A stretch of DNA of 7,778 bases from Bacillota bacterium (GTDB taxonomy: Bacteria; Bacillota; DSM-12270; Thermacetogeniales; Thermacetogeniaceae), in contig DAOURU010000042.1 of assembly GCA_030627585.1 (NCBI GenBank), positions 1 through 7,778 on the forward strand. Direction: 5' to 3'. Shown here in pieces: positions 1-5,882 of this stretch; position 1 is the first letter of the stretch, and every line of letters begins with the position of its first letter. Below the pieces are notes generated by a model. It had not been told where the DNA came from, did not search any database, and saw only the letters and a list, made by a program, of their open reading frames with translations. The translations under genes and the position numbers were made by a program.

Positions 1-738
1 ACTTCCGCGGATAGTGTCTTTCAGGTCGCAGCCCACGAGAAAATTATTCCCGTTTCCGGGCTTTACCGCATCTGTAAAATTGCCCGCGTACTTCTTTCCG
101 GCGAACACGCGGTCGGGCGGGTTATTGCCCGGCCTTTTATTGGGGAGCCAGGGTGCTTTCAGCGCACGCCCCGGCGCCACGATTTTTCTCTCCCGCCCCC
201 CCGGCCGACACTCCTCGACCGCCTGAAAGAGGCAGATTACCAGGTAGCTGCTGTGGGCAAGGTTGCAGACATTTTTGCAGGCCGGGGAATCACGCAGGCG
301 GTTCCTGCGGGGGGAAACGAGGAGATTTGTCATAAGGCTTTGGAGGCTTTCCGGGAACTCGAACGGGGGCTCGTTTTCGCCACCCTCGTTGACTTTGATA
401 CCCTTTACGGGCACCGTAATGATGTTGCAGGTTTTTCCCGCGCGCTGCGGGAATTTAACGCTTTTTTGCCGAATTTGCTCGGTTTGTTGCGAGACGAAGA
501 TCTTTTGGTCATTACCGCTGACCACGGTTGCGATCCAACCACACCAAGCACCGACCACTCGCGCGAATACGTTCCGTTGCTTCTGGCGGGACCGGCTGTG
601 AAACCGGCTGCCCTGGGGACCCGTGCGACGATGGCAGATCTGGGGGCGACCCTTGCTTCCTTTTTCGGTGTGGAGGCAGGGGAGGGAACTCTGATACCCG
701 GTATCCTGGATGAGGAGGGGTCTTGTGCGGGCACATGA
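1..738 (+). CDS. deoB: Phosphopentomutase, C-terminal part (5' end outside window)
   Basis: The protein interconverts ribose or deoxyribose 1-phosphate and 5-phosphate, a cytosolic step in nucleoside salvage. One uninterrupted frame runs from base 1 to TGA at 736-738 (245 codons). It carries family motifs in order: [13 protein letters not shown] at the very start, [13 protein letters not shown] (codons 85-97), DFDTLYGHR (codons 131-139), [10 protein letters not shown] and [12 protein letters not shown]. The Asp and His of DTLYGH, the Asp-His of ADHG and the His of STDHS match the dinuclear Mn-binding residues of the alkaline-phosphatase-like core, with the same spacing as in Bacillus cereus DeoB. 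Family length (about 394 aa) implies the window opens near residue 154, so the first metal Asp and the phospho-Thr lie upstream. No break is visible in this part. In Bacillus this gene (drm) also lies upstream of dacF and spoIIA. Confidence 0.96.
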   Translation, partial: TSADSVFQVAAHEKIIPVSGLYRICKIARVLLSGEHAVGRVIARPFIGEPGCFQRTPRRHDFSLPPPRPTLLDRLKEADYQVAAVGKVADIFAGRGITQAVPAGGNEEICHKALEAFRELERGLVFATLVDFDTLYGHRNDVAGFSRALREFNAFLPNLLGLLRDEDLLVITADHGCDPTTPSTDHSREYVPLLLAGPAVKPAALGTRATMADLGATLASFFGVEAGEGTLIPGILDEEGSCAGT

Positions 739-898
739 TCTGATCATTAAAAAAAGAGACGGGCATAATCTTTACCCCGCCTTTTTAATTTCCCGACTGG
801 CATATTTTAGAAACTTCAGACTATTGCGAGCTGGCAGTGTCATGCACCAGGATCTGTATAACCTTTACCGGCAGGAGTTGCGTGCATCTTTCTGAAGA
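725..898 (+). pseudogene. pdp: Vestigial 5' end of pyrimidine-nucleoside phosphorylase gene
   Basis: A GTG at 725, five bases after a GAGGAGGGG Shine-Dalgarno (711-719) and overlapping the end of deoB, opens a frame beginning [13 protein letters not shown]. This closely resembles the N-terminus of pyrimidine-nucleoside/thymidine phosphorylases (MRxYDxIxKKRDG), which follow deoB in many Firmicutes. After about 13 codons the resemblance stops: the expected LTxEEI segment, the glycine-rich phosphate site and everything else of a protein of about 435 aa are missing, and the frame ends at TGA 896-898. The remaining 40 or so codons (LYPAFLISRLAYFRN and onward) are not recognised. I infer a large internal or 3' deletion that left the translational start in place. 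No purine nucleoside phosphorylase lies between it and deoB either. It could instead be a short unrelated ORF with a chance N-terminus. Confidence 0.6.
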
Positions 899-928
899 GG
901 AAGTTCGCTTTTCGAAAAGGAACTTTCC
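899..928 (+). other. Stem-loop without T-tract
   Basis: GGAAGTTC (899-906) pairs with GAACTTTCC (920-928) with one bulged T. The interior holds CTTTTCGAAAAG (908-919), itself a perfect palindrome, giving a nearly continuous stem. No run of T follows, so it is not a standard intrinsic terminator. It could be an mRNA-stabilising or processing hairpin after the decayed pdp start, or a protein-binding site. The rest of the 899-1057 gap holds the dacF ribosome binding site and no promoter I can defend. Confidence 0.4.
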
Positions 929-1057
929 CCAATCAGATACCGGTTGCGGGAGAGCATAAGAATTTGGATTAACAACTTGGAAAGGGATTCCTGGGGTAAT
1001 TCATGGGAAAGTGCAAATAATTAAGAATGAAAGCATGGATTAAGGAGGTCATTTAAA

Positions 1058-2206
1058 ATGCGCAACCGAAAGATATTTGCATTAGGGGTTACCCTTGTCT
1101 TCCTGCTGCAGTTCTTTCCCGCAACTTCCGCGCGGGCACGTGTTCCGTTGGAAACGAATGCTGCTTCGGCGGTGCTTATGGACGCTTATTCAGGAAAGAT
1201 TTTGTACGCAAAAAATCCTCATCAACGGGTCGCCCCGGCGAGTGTTACCAAAGTGATGACACTCCTTATCGCGATGGAGGGGATTACAAAAGGGAAAGTA
1301 AAATGGGATGACCGGGTGGTAGCCAGCGAGGCGGCCTGGGAATTAGGGGGTTCCCAAATTTGGCTGGAACCGGGTGAAGAGTTTTCACTGAGGGAAATGA
1401 TGATTGCGATTGCGGTCGGCTCTGCAAACGATGCTTGTGTGGCTGTTGCGGAACACATTTCCGGGAGTCACGAAGCCTTTGTAGATTTAATGAACCAAAA
1501 GGGGAAGTCTTTGGGGCTAAAGAACACACACTTCGTGAATGCATACGGCCTGCCTGCCGAAGGGCATTATACAAGCGCTTACGATGTGGCCCAGATTAGC
1601 CGCGAGGCCCTAAAATACCCGGAACTTCTCAAATTGACTGCCATGAAACACTACTACAAGCTCCGGGGCGGAAGGCCGAAATTGGATAATACAAATAAGA
1701 TGCTCTGGTGGTACAAAGGAACAGATGGCTTCAAAACCGGTTGGACTACCGAGGCCAAGTATTGTTTAGCTTCAACCGTAAAAAGGGAGGGACTGCGTTT
1801 AATCTGTTGTGTTTTTGGAGTGCCCGAACCCCGGGGCCACTTTCGGGAATCTATGAAAATTTACAACTGGGGGTTTGCCAACTTCGGTTTTCAAGAAGCA
1901 GTTCAGGCCGGCCAGGTCATGGGCAAGGTTCCGGTTGGAAAGGGAGCAGCGGATCAAGTAGAAGTAGTTGCGTCCAGGAATGCCGGTGTTTTGATTAAAA
2001 AAGGAGAAGATCTGGAGGTGAAAACGGAGGTAACGCTCCCCTCTCTTGCTACTGCTCCGATTTCAACAGGTCAACCTTTAGGTGAGTTAAGGATTACGGT
2101 TCAAGGACAACTGCTTGAAAAAGTTCCCCTTGTTGCTAAAAATAGTGTTCCTAAAGGAAGTTTTTTGCGTCATCTCGATAAAAGTTTCCGTGCATTAGTT
2201 TTATAA
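1058..2206 (+). CDS. dacF: D-alanyl-D-alanine carboxypeptidase (DacF-type penicillin-binding protein)
   Basis: This is a secreted serine DD-carboxypeptidase (peptidase family S11) that removes the terminal D-Ala of peptidoglycan stem peptides; DacF-type enzymes adjust crosslinking in spore cortex or forespore wall. The 382-aa product has a signal peptide (residues 1-27: basic RNRK, hydrophobic core, ATSARA cleavage region). It also has all three catalytic motifs: S62-V-T-K65 with the nucleophile Ser, S122-A-N124, and K226-T-G. The Pfam PBP5_C-like beta domain follows (about 280-360), and the protein ends in an amphipathic tail (SFLRHLDKSFRALVL) suited to peripheral membrane anchoring. The ATG has an ideal TAAGGAGGT site (1041-1049) at 8 bases. 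Its place just before spoIIAA matches dacF in Bacillus. The 898-1057 region showed no convincing SigF/SigG promoter, so transcription may come from further upstream. It could equally be named dacB in some annotations. Confidence 0.95.
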   Translation: MRNRKIFALGVTLVFLLQFFPATSARARVPLETNAASAVLMDAYSGKILYAKNPHQRVAPASVTKVMTLLIAMEGITKGKVKWDDRVVASEAAWELGGSQIWLEPGEEFSLREMMIAIAVGSANDACVAVAEHISGSHEAFVDLMNQKGKSLGLKNTHFVNAYGLPAEGHYTSAYDVAQISREALKYPELLKLTAMKHYYKLRGGRPKLDNTNKMLWWYKGTDGFKTGWTTEAKYCLASTVKREGLRLICCVFGVPEPRGHFRESMKIYNWGFANFGFQEAVQAGQVMGKVPVGKGAADQVEVVASRNAGVLIKKGEDLEVKTEVTLPSLATAPISTGQPLGELRITVQGQLLEKVPLVAKNSVPKGSFLRHLDKSFRALVL

Positions 2207-2237
2207 AATGACGCTTTCAATCGTAAATCACTGCCGA

Positions 2238-2306
2238 CGGCAGCCGAACCTTGCTAAAGCTGCATTTTGCGGCGGGCAAGTCAGCCTTGATTCGGCTGCC
2301 GTTTTT
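2238..2306 (+). terminator. Intrinsic terminator with long structured loop after dacF
   Basis: CGGCAGCCGAA (2238-2248) is perfectly complementary to TTCGGCTGCCG (2291-2301), followed by TTTTT-ATTT. The 42-base loop is not random: CTTGC (2250-2254) pairs with GCAAG (2276-2280), and inside that GCTGCA (2259-2264) can pair with TGCGGC (2268-2273) using one G-U. A competing small hairpin, CTGCC-GAC-GGCAG (2231-2243), shares bases with the 5' arm of the main stem. It separates dacF from the spoIIA operon, so spoIIA should depend largely on its own promoter. Confidence 0.85.
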
Positions 2307-2342
2307 ATTTAAGGCGTTTTTTATATTTAATGCCAGAATTTA

Positions 2343-2371
2343 GCAGGATTTAGCTTGCGAAGAGAGAAGTC
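2343..2371 (+). promoter_or_regulatory. Candidate SigH promoter for spoIIA operon
   Basis: GCAGGATTT (2343-2351) matches the SigH -35 consensus RnAGGAwWW at every defined position. Eleven bases later AGAGAAGTC (2363-2371) fits the -10 consensus RnnGAATww with two mismatches. This predicts a start near 2378, about 30 bases before the spoIIAA codon. In Bacillus spoIIA is transcribed by SigH RNA polymerase with Spo0A. A near match to the Spo0A box TGnCGAA, TTGCGAA, sits at 2355-2361 within the spacer. The -35 match is strong and the -10 is mediocre. Confidence 0.45.
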
Positions 2372-2405
2372 TTTTATAGATTAAGAAACAGGGAGGTTAG
2401 AGGTT

Positions 2406-2744
2406 TTGAGCCTTGAGGTTCAGAAACAGCACGATACTTTAATTGTCAGGGTTTGCGGGGAGTTTGATTTGCGGGCAGCAGATTACTGCCGGCGCGACAT
2501 CGACCAAAAACTGAAGACTCAGGGAGCAAAGCACATTTTGTTCAATTTAGGAGGCGTCACTTTTATAGACAGCTCAGGCCTGGGCGTAATTTTGGGAAGA
2601 TACCGGAAAGTTACAGAAAACGGAGGAAAAGTAGCAATTAGCAATGTACCTCCCAGGGTGACACGGATTTTAGAACTATCAGGGATCACCCGCTTAATTC
2701 CTGTTTACGCCAACGAATCCTTGGCCTTGAAAGAACTTGCTTAG
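2406..2744 (+). CDS. spoIIAA: Anti-sigma F factor antagonist SpoIIAA
   Basis: This STAS-domain protein, when unphosphorylated, displaces SpoIIAB from SigF and so activates SigF in the forespore; SpoIIAB inactivates it by serine phosphorylation and SpoIIE reactivates it. The 112-aa length fits the family (about 116). The STAS core includes the conserved FIDSSGLGVILGRY segment; Ser57 in D55-S-S57-G aligns with the phosphorylated Ser58 of B. subtilis. The C-terminal helix region ILELSGITRLIPVY is also typical. Translation starts at TTG 2406, supported by GGGAGG (2391-2396) nine bases upstream; no in-frame ATG would keep the N-terminal beta strand. The stop codon TAG (2742-2744) lies inside the ribosome binding site of spoIIAB, so the two are probably translationally coupled. 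Confidence 0.97.
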   Translation: MSLEVQKQHDTLIVRVCGEFDLRAADYCRRDIDQKLKTQGAKHILFNLGGVTFIDSSGLGVILGRYRKVTENGGKVAISNVPPRVTRILELSGITRLIPVYANESLALKELA

Positions 2745-2759
2745 GAGGGGAGGAAACAG

Positions 2760-3212
2760 TTGAGGCTGCGCAACAGGATGAAATTGGAGTTCTTAAGCCG
2801 CCCAGAGAATGTAAGCCTGGCACGCGTTGCTGTAGCAACCTTTGCCACCGAGGTCGATTTTAATTTAAGCGACCTTGAGGAGATTAAAGTTGCAGTTTCT
2901 GAGGCGGTTTCTAATGCTATTGTTCATGGTTATGAAGGAAAACCGACCGGAACCGTCCTTCTTACTGCTACTCTCTATCAGAATGAACTTGAAATCGTTA
3001 TTGAAGATCGAGGGAGGGGAATTGCGGATCTTGCCCGAGCCCTGCAGCCGGGGACCAGCAGTGATCCCGAGCGGATGGGGTTAGGGTTTGTTTTTATGAA
3101 ATCTTTTATGGATGAAGTGGACGTTTGGTCTGAAGCAGGTCAAGGAACAAGGGTCAAATTAGTGAAAACCTTGCCGGGCGAGTTAAGGGCGCAAAATTTG
3201 GCGGAAAGTTGA
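2760..3212 (+). CDS. spoIIAB: Anti-sigma F factor / serine kinase SpoIIAB
   Basis: SpoIIAB binds and holds SigF inactive and is also the ATP-dependent serine kinase for SpoIIAA. The 150-aa product has a GHKL ATPase fold: N-box with E48 and N52 (SEAVSNAIVHGYEG), G1 box E82-D-R-G-R-G87, and G2 box GLGFVFMKSFMD (107-118), with the family phrase MDEVDVWSEAGQGT after it. All ATP-binding motifs are intact. TTG 2760 is chosen because an AGGAGGGGAGG tract (2743-2753) sits six bases upstream and the length then matches the B. subtilis protein. An internal ATG at 2778 gives a shorter version beginning MKLEFLSRPEN and is the alternative. Its TGA (3210-3212) lies a few bases before the sigF start, within one tightly packed operon. 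Confidence 0.97.
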   Translation: MRLRNRMKLEFLSRPENVSLARVAVATFATEVDFNLSDLEEIKVAVSEAVSNAIVHGYEGKPTGTVLLTATLYQNELEIVIEDRGRGIADLARALQPGTSSDPERMGLGFVFMKSFMDEVDVWSEAGQGTRVKLVKTLPGELRAQNLAES

Positions 3213-3223
3213 AGGGGCAGAAG

Positions 3224-3994
3224 ATGGGTTCTTTACAACAAATGGGTTTGCCCCGTTTTCCCCTCCTTTCGGAAAGAGAAACGCTGCGGCTCTTGAAAAA
3301 GGCACGCAGGGGCGATCAAAGAGCCCGCGAAACGCTGATTAACTGCAACTTTCGTCTGGTCTTCAGTATTATTAAGCGGTTTGAGGGGCGGGGCTTTGAT
3401 CTGGAAGATTTGTTCCAAATTGGGGTAATTGGATTAATTAAAGCAATAGACAACTTCGACTCGTCTTACGGAGTTAAGTTTTCAACATATGCTGTACCGA
3501 TGATTATTGGAGAAATCCGGCGTTTCCTGCGCGATGATCAACCGATTAAGGTAACCCGGGCCTTAAAAGAAAAGGGAATTCGGGTTAAAAGGATGCGGGA
3601 AAAACTGGTGCGCGAATTCGGCCGGGAACCCACGGTAGGCGAGATCGCGGAAGCGCTGGGAGTCGGGAAAGACGAGGTTGTTTCGGCTCTCGAGGCTACC
3701 CAACTCCCTGTTTCGCTTTTCGAAGCAGTACCTCATGGCAACGGAGACAGTCTTTGTATCCTGGATCATTTAAAAAGCAAGGGAGAGCAGGAACAGGTAT
3801 GGCTGGAAAAGATCGCCCTGCGCGAGGCCCTGGCAAACCTGCCGGTCAGGGAGCGCCAGATTATTTGGCTCAGGTTTTTTCAGGATAGAACCCAAACTGA
3901 GGTCGGTGGTATGCTTGGTTTGTCTCAAGTACAGGTATCCCGCTTAGAGCGCCAGGCTGTTGCAAAGTTGCGGGAATCTCTGCGCTCTTCGTAA
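3224..3994 (+). CDS. sigF: RNA polymerase sigma-F factor
   Basis: SigF is the first compartment-specific sigma factor of sporulation; it directs forespore transcription once released from SpoIIAB. The 256-aa protein has region 2 (about residues 37-105) with NFRLVFSIIKRF, the highly conserved DLFQIGVIGLIKAIDNFD and KFSTYAVPMIIGEIRRFLRDD. Region 3 follows (about 115-165, GREPTVGEIAEALG), then a region 4 helix-turn-helix (about 222-250, RTQTEVGGMLGLSQVQVSRLE). I prefer ATG 3224: GAAGGGG (3211-3217) is spaced six bases before it and the length then equals B. subtilis SigF (255). The frame also opens at TTG 3209, overlapping the spoIIAB stop, but that has no adequate ribosome binding site. No terminator follows, and a forespore-type promoter begins about 30 bases after the stop. 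Confidence 0.97.
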   Translation: MGSLQQMGLPRFPLLSERETLRLLKKARRGDQRARETLINCNFRLVFSIIKRFEGRGFDLEDLFQIGVIGLIKAIDNFDSSYGVKFSTYAVPMIIGEIRRFLRDDQPIKVTRALKEKGIRVKRMREKLVREFGREPTVGEIAEALGVGKDEVVSALEATQLPVSLFEAVPHGNGDSLCILDHLKSKGEQEQVWLEKIALREALANLPVRERQIIWLRFFQDRTQTEVGGMLGLSQVQVSRLERQAVAKLRESLRSS

Positions 3995-4026
3995 ACAAGC
4001 CCCCGCTTTCTTACAACAAGTTCTTA

Positions 4027-4055
4027 GTATAAATGTCCGGAGACCGGAAATAATA
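4027..4055 (+). promoter_or_regulatory. Forespore (SigF/SigG-type) promoter for dodecin-spoVA genes
   Basis: GTATA (4027-4031) matches the SigF/SigG -35 consensus GyWTA exactly. GGAAATAATA (4046-4055) matches the SigF -10 GGnnAnAnTR at every defined base after a 14-base gap. Read as SigG, AATAATA (4049-4055) differs from CATnMTA only in the first base, at a 17-base spacing. This is what is expected for spoVA genes, which are SigG-dependent in B. subtilis. TCCGG-AGA-CCGGA (4036-4048), a perfect inverted repeat, fills the spacer and overlaps the start of the -10. The predicted start is near 4062. Confidence 0.7.
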
Positions 4056-4088
4056 CGAAAGGAAAAATAGTTAAAGGAGGGTGTGGGC

Positions 4089-4304
4089 TTGTACGCAAAA
4101 GTTGTTGAACTTGTAGGAGAATCCCAGACTAGTTGGAAGGATGCTGTGAGGTCTGCAGTCCGGGAGGCCTCAAAGACGGTCAACAATATTACCGGAGTAG
4201 AAGTGATGAATCTTACGGCAAACGTCCAAAATGGAGACCTTGTAGAGTATAAGGCCAATGTGAAAGTGGCATACACTGATGAAGAGAAAGGTACGGCAAG
4301 ATAG
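4089..4304 (+). CDS. Dodecin family protein
   Basis: Dodecins are small beta-alpha-beta-beta proteins forming hollow dodecamers; classical members store or buffer riboflavin/FMN, others bind CoA or calcium. The 71-aa product is full length: strand YAKVVELVGESQ, helix SWKDAVRSAVREASKTV, then strands GVEVMNLTANVQNG and LVEYKANVKVAY. At the positions that in Halobacterium dodecin hold the flavin-stacking Trp36 and hydrogen-bonding Gln55, this protein has Gly36 and Lys55, so flavin binding in the known mode is doubtful. TTG 4089 is preferred because GGAGG (4076-4080) is eight bases away; GTG 4083 in the same frame would be only two bases from it. It lies just downstream of the forespore promoter and before spoVAC, so I infer expression in the forespore. 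A role in the spore is inference only. Confidence 0.9.
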   Translation: MYAKVVELVGESQTSWKDAVRSAVREASKTVNNITGVEVMNLTANVQNGDLVEYKANVKVAYTDEEKGTAR

Positions 4305-4336
4305 GAGTACCGGCGCGGCACTCCCTCTTAATTTTT
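4304..4336 (+). terminator. Weak or leaky terminator between dodecin gene and spoVAC
   Basis: GGAGT (4304-4308) pairs with ACTCC (4320-4324); inside, after one A-C mismatch, CCG (4310-4312) pairs with CGG (4316-4318) around a GCG loop. The T-rich CTCTTAATTTTT follows. The stem is short and interrupted and the T run is split, so partial termination giving more dodecin than spoVA transcript is the likeliest reading. No second promoter is evident between here and spoVAC. Confidence 0.35.
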
Positions 4337-4387
4337 CGGGAATAAAATTGGATTATCTGGAGATAACGAAAGGATGATTGCAGCAGC

Positions 4388-4846
4388 ATGAATTTGGAGC
4401 AGCAAAGGCAACAGGAAATGCAGAAAGAATACCATGTGCTTGTAGAGCAGATTAAACCTAAAACTCGTGTTTTAAGGAATTGTATCTTAGCCTTTCTGGT
4501 GGGTGGATTCATTTGTCTCATCGGCCAAATTTTTCTTCAGATTTATCTGGGACAGGGTATGGGAGAGCGGGAAGCAGCAGCCGCGACTGCCACAACGATG
4601 GTTTTCCTGGGAGCTTTTCTCACAGGGCTGGGAATTTACGATGTGATTGGAAAGTACGGGGGGGCAGGCTCAATTGTACCCATTACGGGGTTTGCCAACT
4701 CCATTGTAGCGCCGGCCATGGAATTCAAACGAGAGGGCTTTGTTTTTGGGGTTGGAGCCCGGCTCTTCACCATCGCGGGACCCGTACTGGTTTATGGATT
4801 CCTGATTTCTGCCCTGATCGGGATCATTTTCTACCTGATCCGCTAG
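4388..4846 (+). CDS. spoVAC: Stage V sporulation protein AC
   Basis: SpoVAC is an inner-membrane part of the SpoVA channel that moves Ca-dipicolinate into the forespore and releases it in germination; the B. subtilis protein behaves as a mechanosensitive channel. The 152-aa length equals the family norm (about 150). After a polar N-terminus (1-28, Gln/Glu-rich) come hydrophobic segments at about 30-54, 67-88, 96-113 and 121-151, with the conserved GGFICLIGQ, GIYDVIGKYGGAGSIVPITGFANSIVAPAMEFKREG-type region and a hydrophobic end. ATG 4388 is the only reasonable start, because TAA (4364-4366) closes the frame upstream. It sits 13 bases after the nearest purine tract, which is far. A five-codon ORF, ATG 4374 to TGA 4389-4391, overlaps this ATG as ATGA and might deliver ribosomes by coupling. 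Confidence 0.96.
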   Translation: MNLEQQRQQEMQKEYHVLVEQIKPKTRVLRNCILAFLVGGFICLIGQIFLQIYLGQGMGEREAAAATATTMVFLGAFLTGLGIYDVIGKYGGAGSIVPITGFANSIVAPAMEFKREGFVFGVGARLFTIAGPVLVYGFLISALIGIIFYLIR

Positions 4847-4856
4847 GGTGAGGAAA

Positions 4857-5867
4857 ATGGGGAGCAAGGTTGGCCAGCATACCATTAGTTTTTCCCAGCC
4901 CCCGTTGCTTACTGCGGGAGCTACTGTAGTTGGTCCGATGGAAGGGCAGGGGCCCCTTGGCCAAACCTTTGATTGGATCCTGGAAGATCTTTTGTTCGGA
5001 GAGCAAACCTGGGAAAAAGCAGAAAGCAAGATGCTTCAGGAGAGCGCCAAACTCGCTCTCAAAAAAAGAAACTTGCAATCCCAAGATATTGACTATTTTT
5101 TAGCAGGGGACTTATTAAACCAAATTATTTCCGCGAATTATGCGGCGCGGAGTTTGGCAATTCCCTTTTGGGGTTTGTTTGGCGCCTGCTCAACTTTTGT
5201 CGAGGCGGTCCTGTTTGGAAGCATTCTTATCGACGGCGGCTTTGCGGCGCGTGTACTGGTGGCTTCTTCAAGCCATCACAACACGGCGGAGCGCCAGTAC
5301 CGTTTTCCTACCGAACAAGGCATCCAGCGACCGTTATCTGCTCAGTGGACCGTAACAGGGAGCGGCGCACTTGTTTTAGAGAACACAGGAGAAGGCCCCA
5401 GGGTTACGATGGGGACGATCGGAAAAGTAATAGATTTGGGAATTACCGACATTAACAATATGGGGGCGGCGATGGCTCCGGCAGTAGCTGACACCCTGTT
5501 GACTCACTTTCAAGATACAGGAATGAACCCCGATGCGTATGATTTAATCCTGACTGGAGATTTGGGTGTGATTGGCGGAAATGCCTTCAGAGACCTTCTG
5601 GCAAAGCGCGGCTATTCACTTGGTGATAATTACCACGATTGCGGAATGTTGATTTATGATCTTGAAAAACAGGATGCCCACGCGGGTGGAAGTGGTTGCG
5701 GGTGTTCTGCTGTGGTGTTTTCGGGCTTGATTTTGCGTCAGTTATGGGAAAAACAGTACCGTAAAATTCTTTTCGCAGCGACAGGCGCTCTCATGAGCGC
5801 GACTAGTATCCAGCAGGGTGAATCCATTCCTTGTATCGCCCATGCGGCGGTTATCGAATTTAACTAA
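4857..5867 (+). CDS. spoVAD: Stage V sporulation protein AD (dipicolinate-binding)
   Basis: SpoVAD is a soluble, membrane-associated subunit that binds dipicolinic acid for the SpoVA channel. It has a thiolase-like fold; the 336 residues match the B. subtilis 338-aa protein over their full length. Diagnostic stretches are GPLGQTFDW (32-40), LAGDLLNQ (82-89), FGACST with Cys111, SSHHNTAERQYRFPTEQG, TVTGSGALVLE, GKVIDLGITD, MAPAVADT, LILTGDLG, DCGMLIY, AGGSGCGCSAVV and the C-terminal ATGALMSATSIQQGESIPCIAHAA-type region. Cys111 sits where B. subtilis has the Cys of its own FGACST. ATG 4857 is preferred, with GGTGAGG just upstream; GTG 4848 in the same frame would add three residues but lacks a ribosome binding site. 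It follows the spoVAC stop by only 10 bases, consistent with one transcript. Confidence 0.97.
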   Translation: MGSKVGQHTISFSQPPLLTAGATVVGPMEGQGPLGQTFDWILEDLLFGEQTWEKAESKMLQESAKLALKKRNLQSQDIDYFLAGDLLNQIISANYAARSLAIPFWGLFGACSTFVEAVLFGSILIDGGFAARVLVASSSHHNTAERQYRFPTEQGIQRPLSAQWTVTGSGALVLENTGEGPRVTMGTIGKVIDLGITDINNMGAAMAPAVADTLLTHFQDTGMNPDAYDLILTGDLGVIGGNAFRDLLAKRGYSLGDNYHDCGMLIYDLEKQDAHAGGSGCGCSAVVFSGLILRQLWEKQYRKILFAATGALMSATSIQQGESIPCIAHAAVIEFN

Positions 5868-5882
5868 AGTGGGGGGAGTGTG

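Noticed and set aside
14..226. Short ORF near the window start that suggests deoB might be frameshifted
   Set aside because: Frame 1 reads without interruption from base 1 to 738 as phosphopentomutase; the 14-226 ORF is a shadow in another frame.
954..982. GCATA as a SigF/SigG -35 for dacF
   Set aside because: No acceptable -10 occurs 14-18 bases downstream; the first GG is too far away and not followed by the A-rich pattern.
3209..3223. TTG 3209 as the sigF start, overlapping the spoIIAB stop
   Set aside because: No suitable ribosome binding site precedes it, whereas ATG 3224 has GAAGGGG at good spacing and gives the family length.
3944..4321. 125-codon antisense ORF over the sigF end and dodecin gene
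   Set aside because: It shows no family resemblance and lies opposite clear genes and a promoter; it is a by-product of their codon pattern.
5168..5455. 95-codon ORF within spoVAD
   Set aside because: It is an out-of-frame shadow of spoVAD with many Arg, Cys and Ser codons and no recognisable motif.
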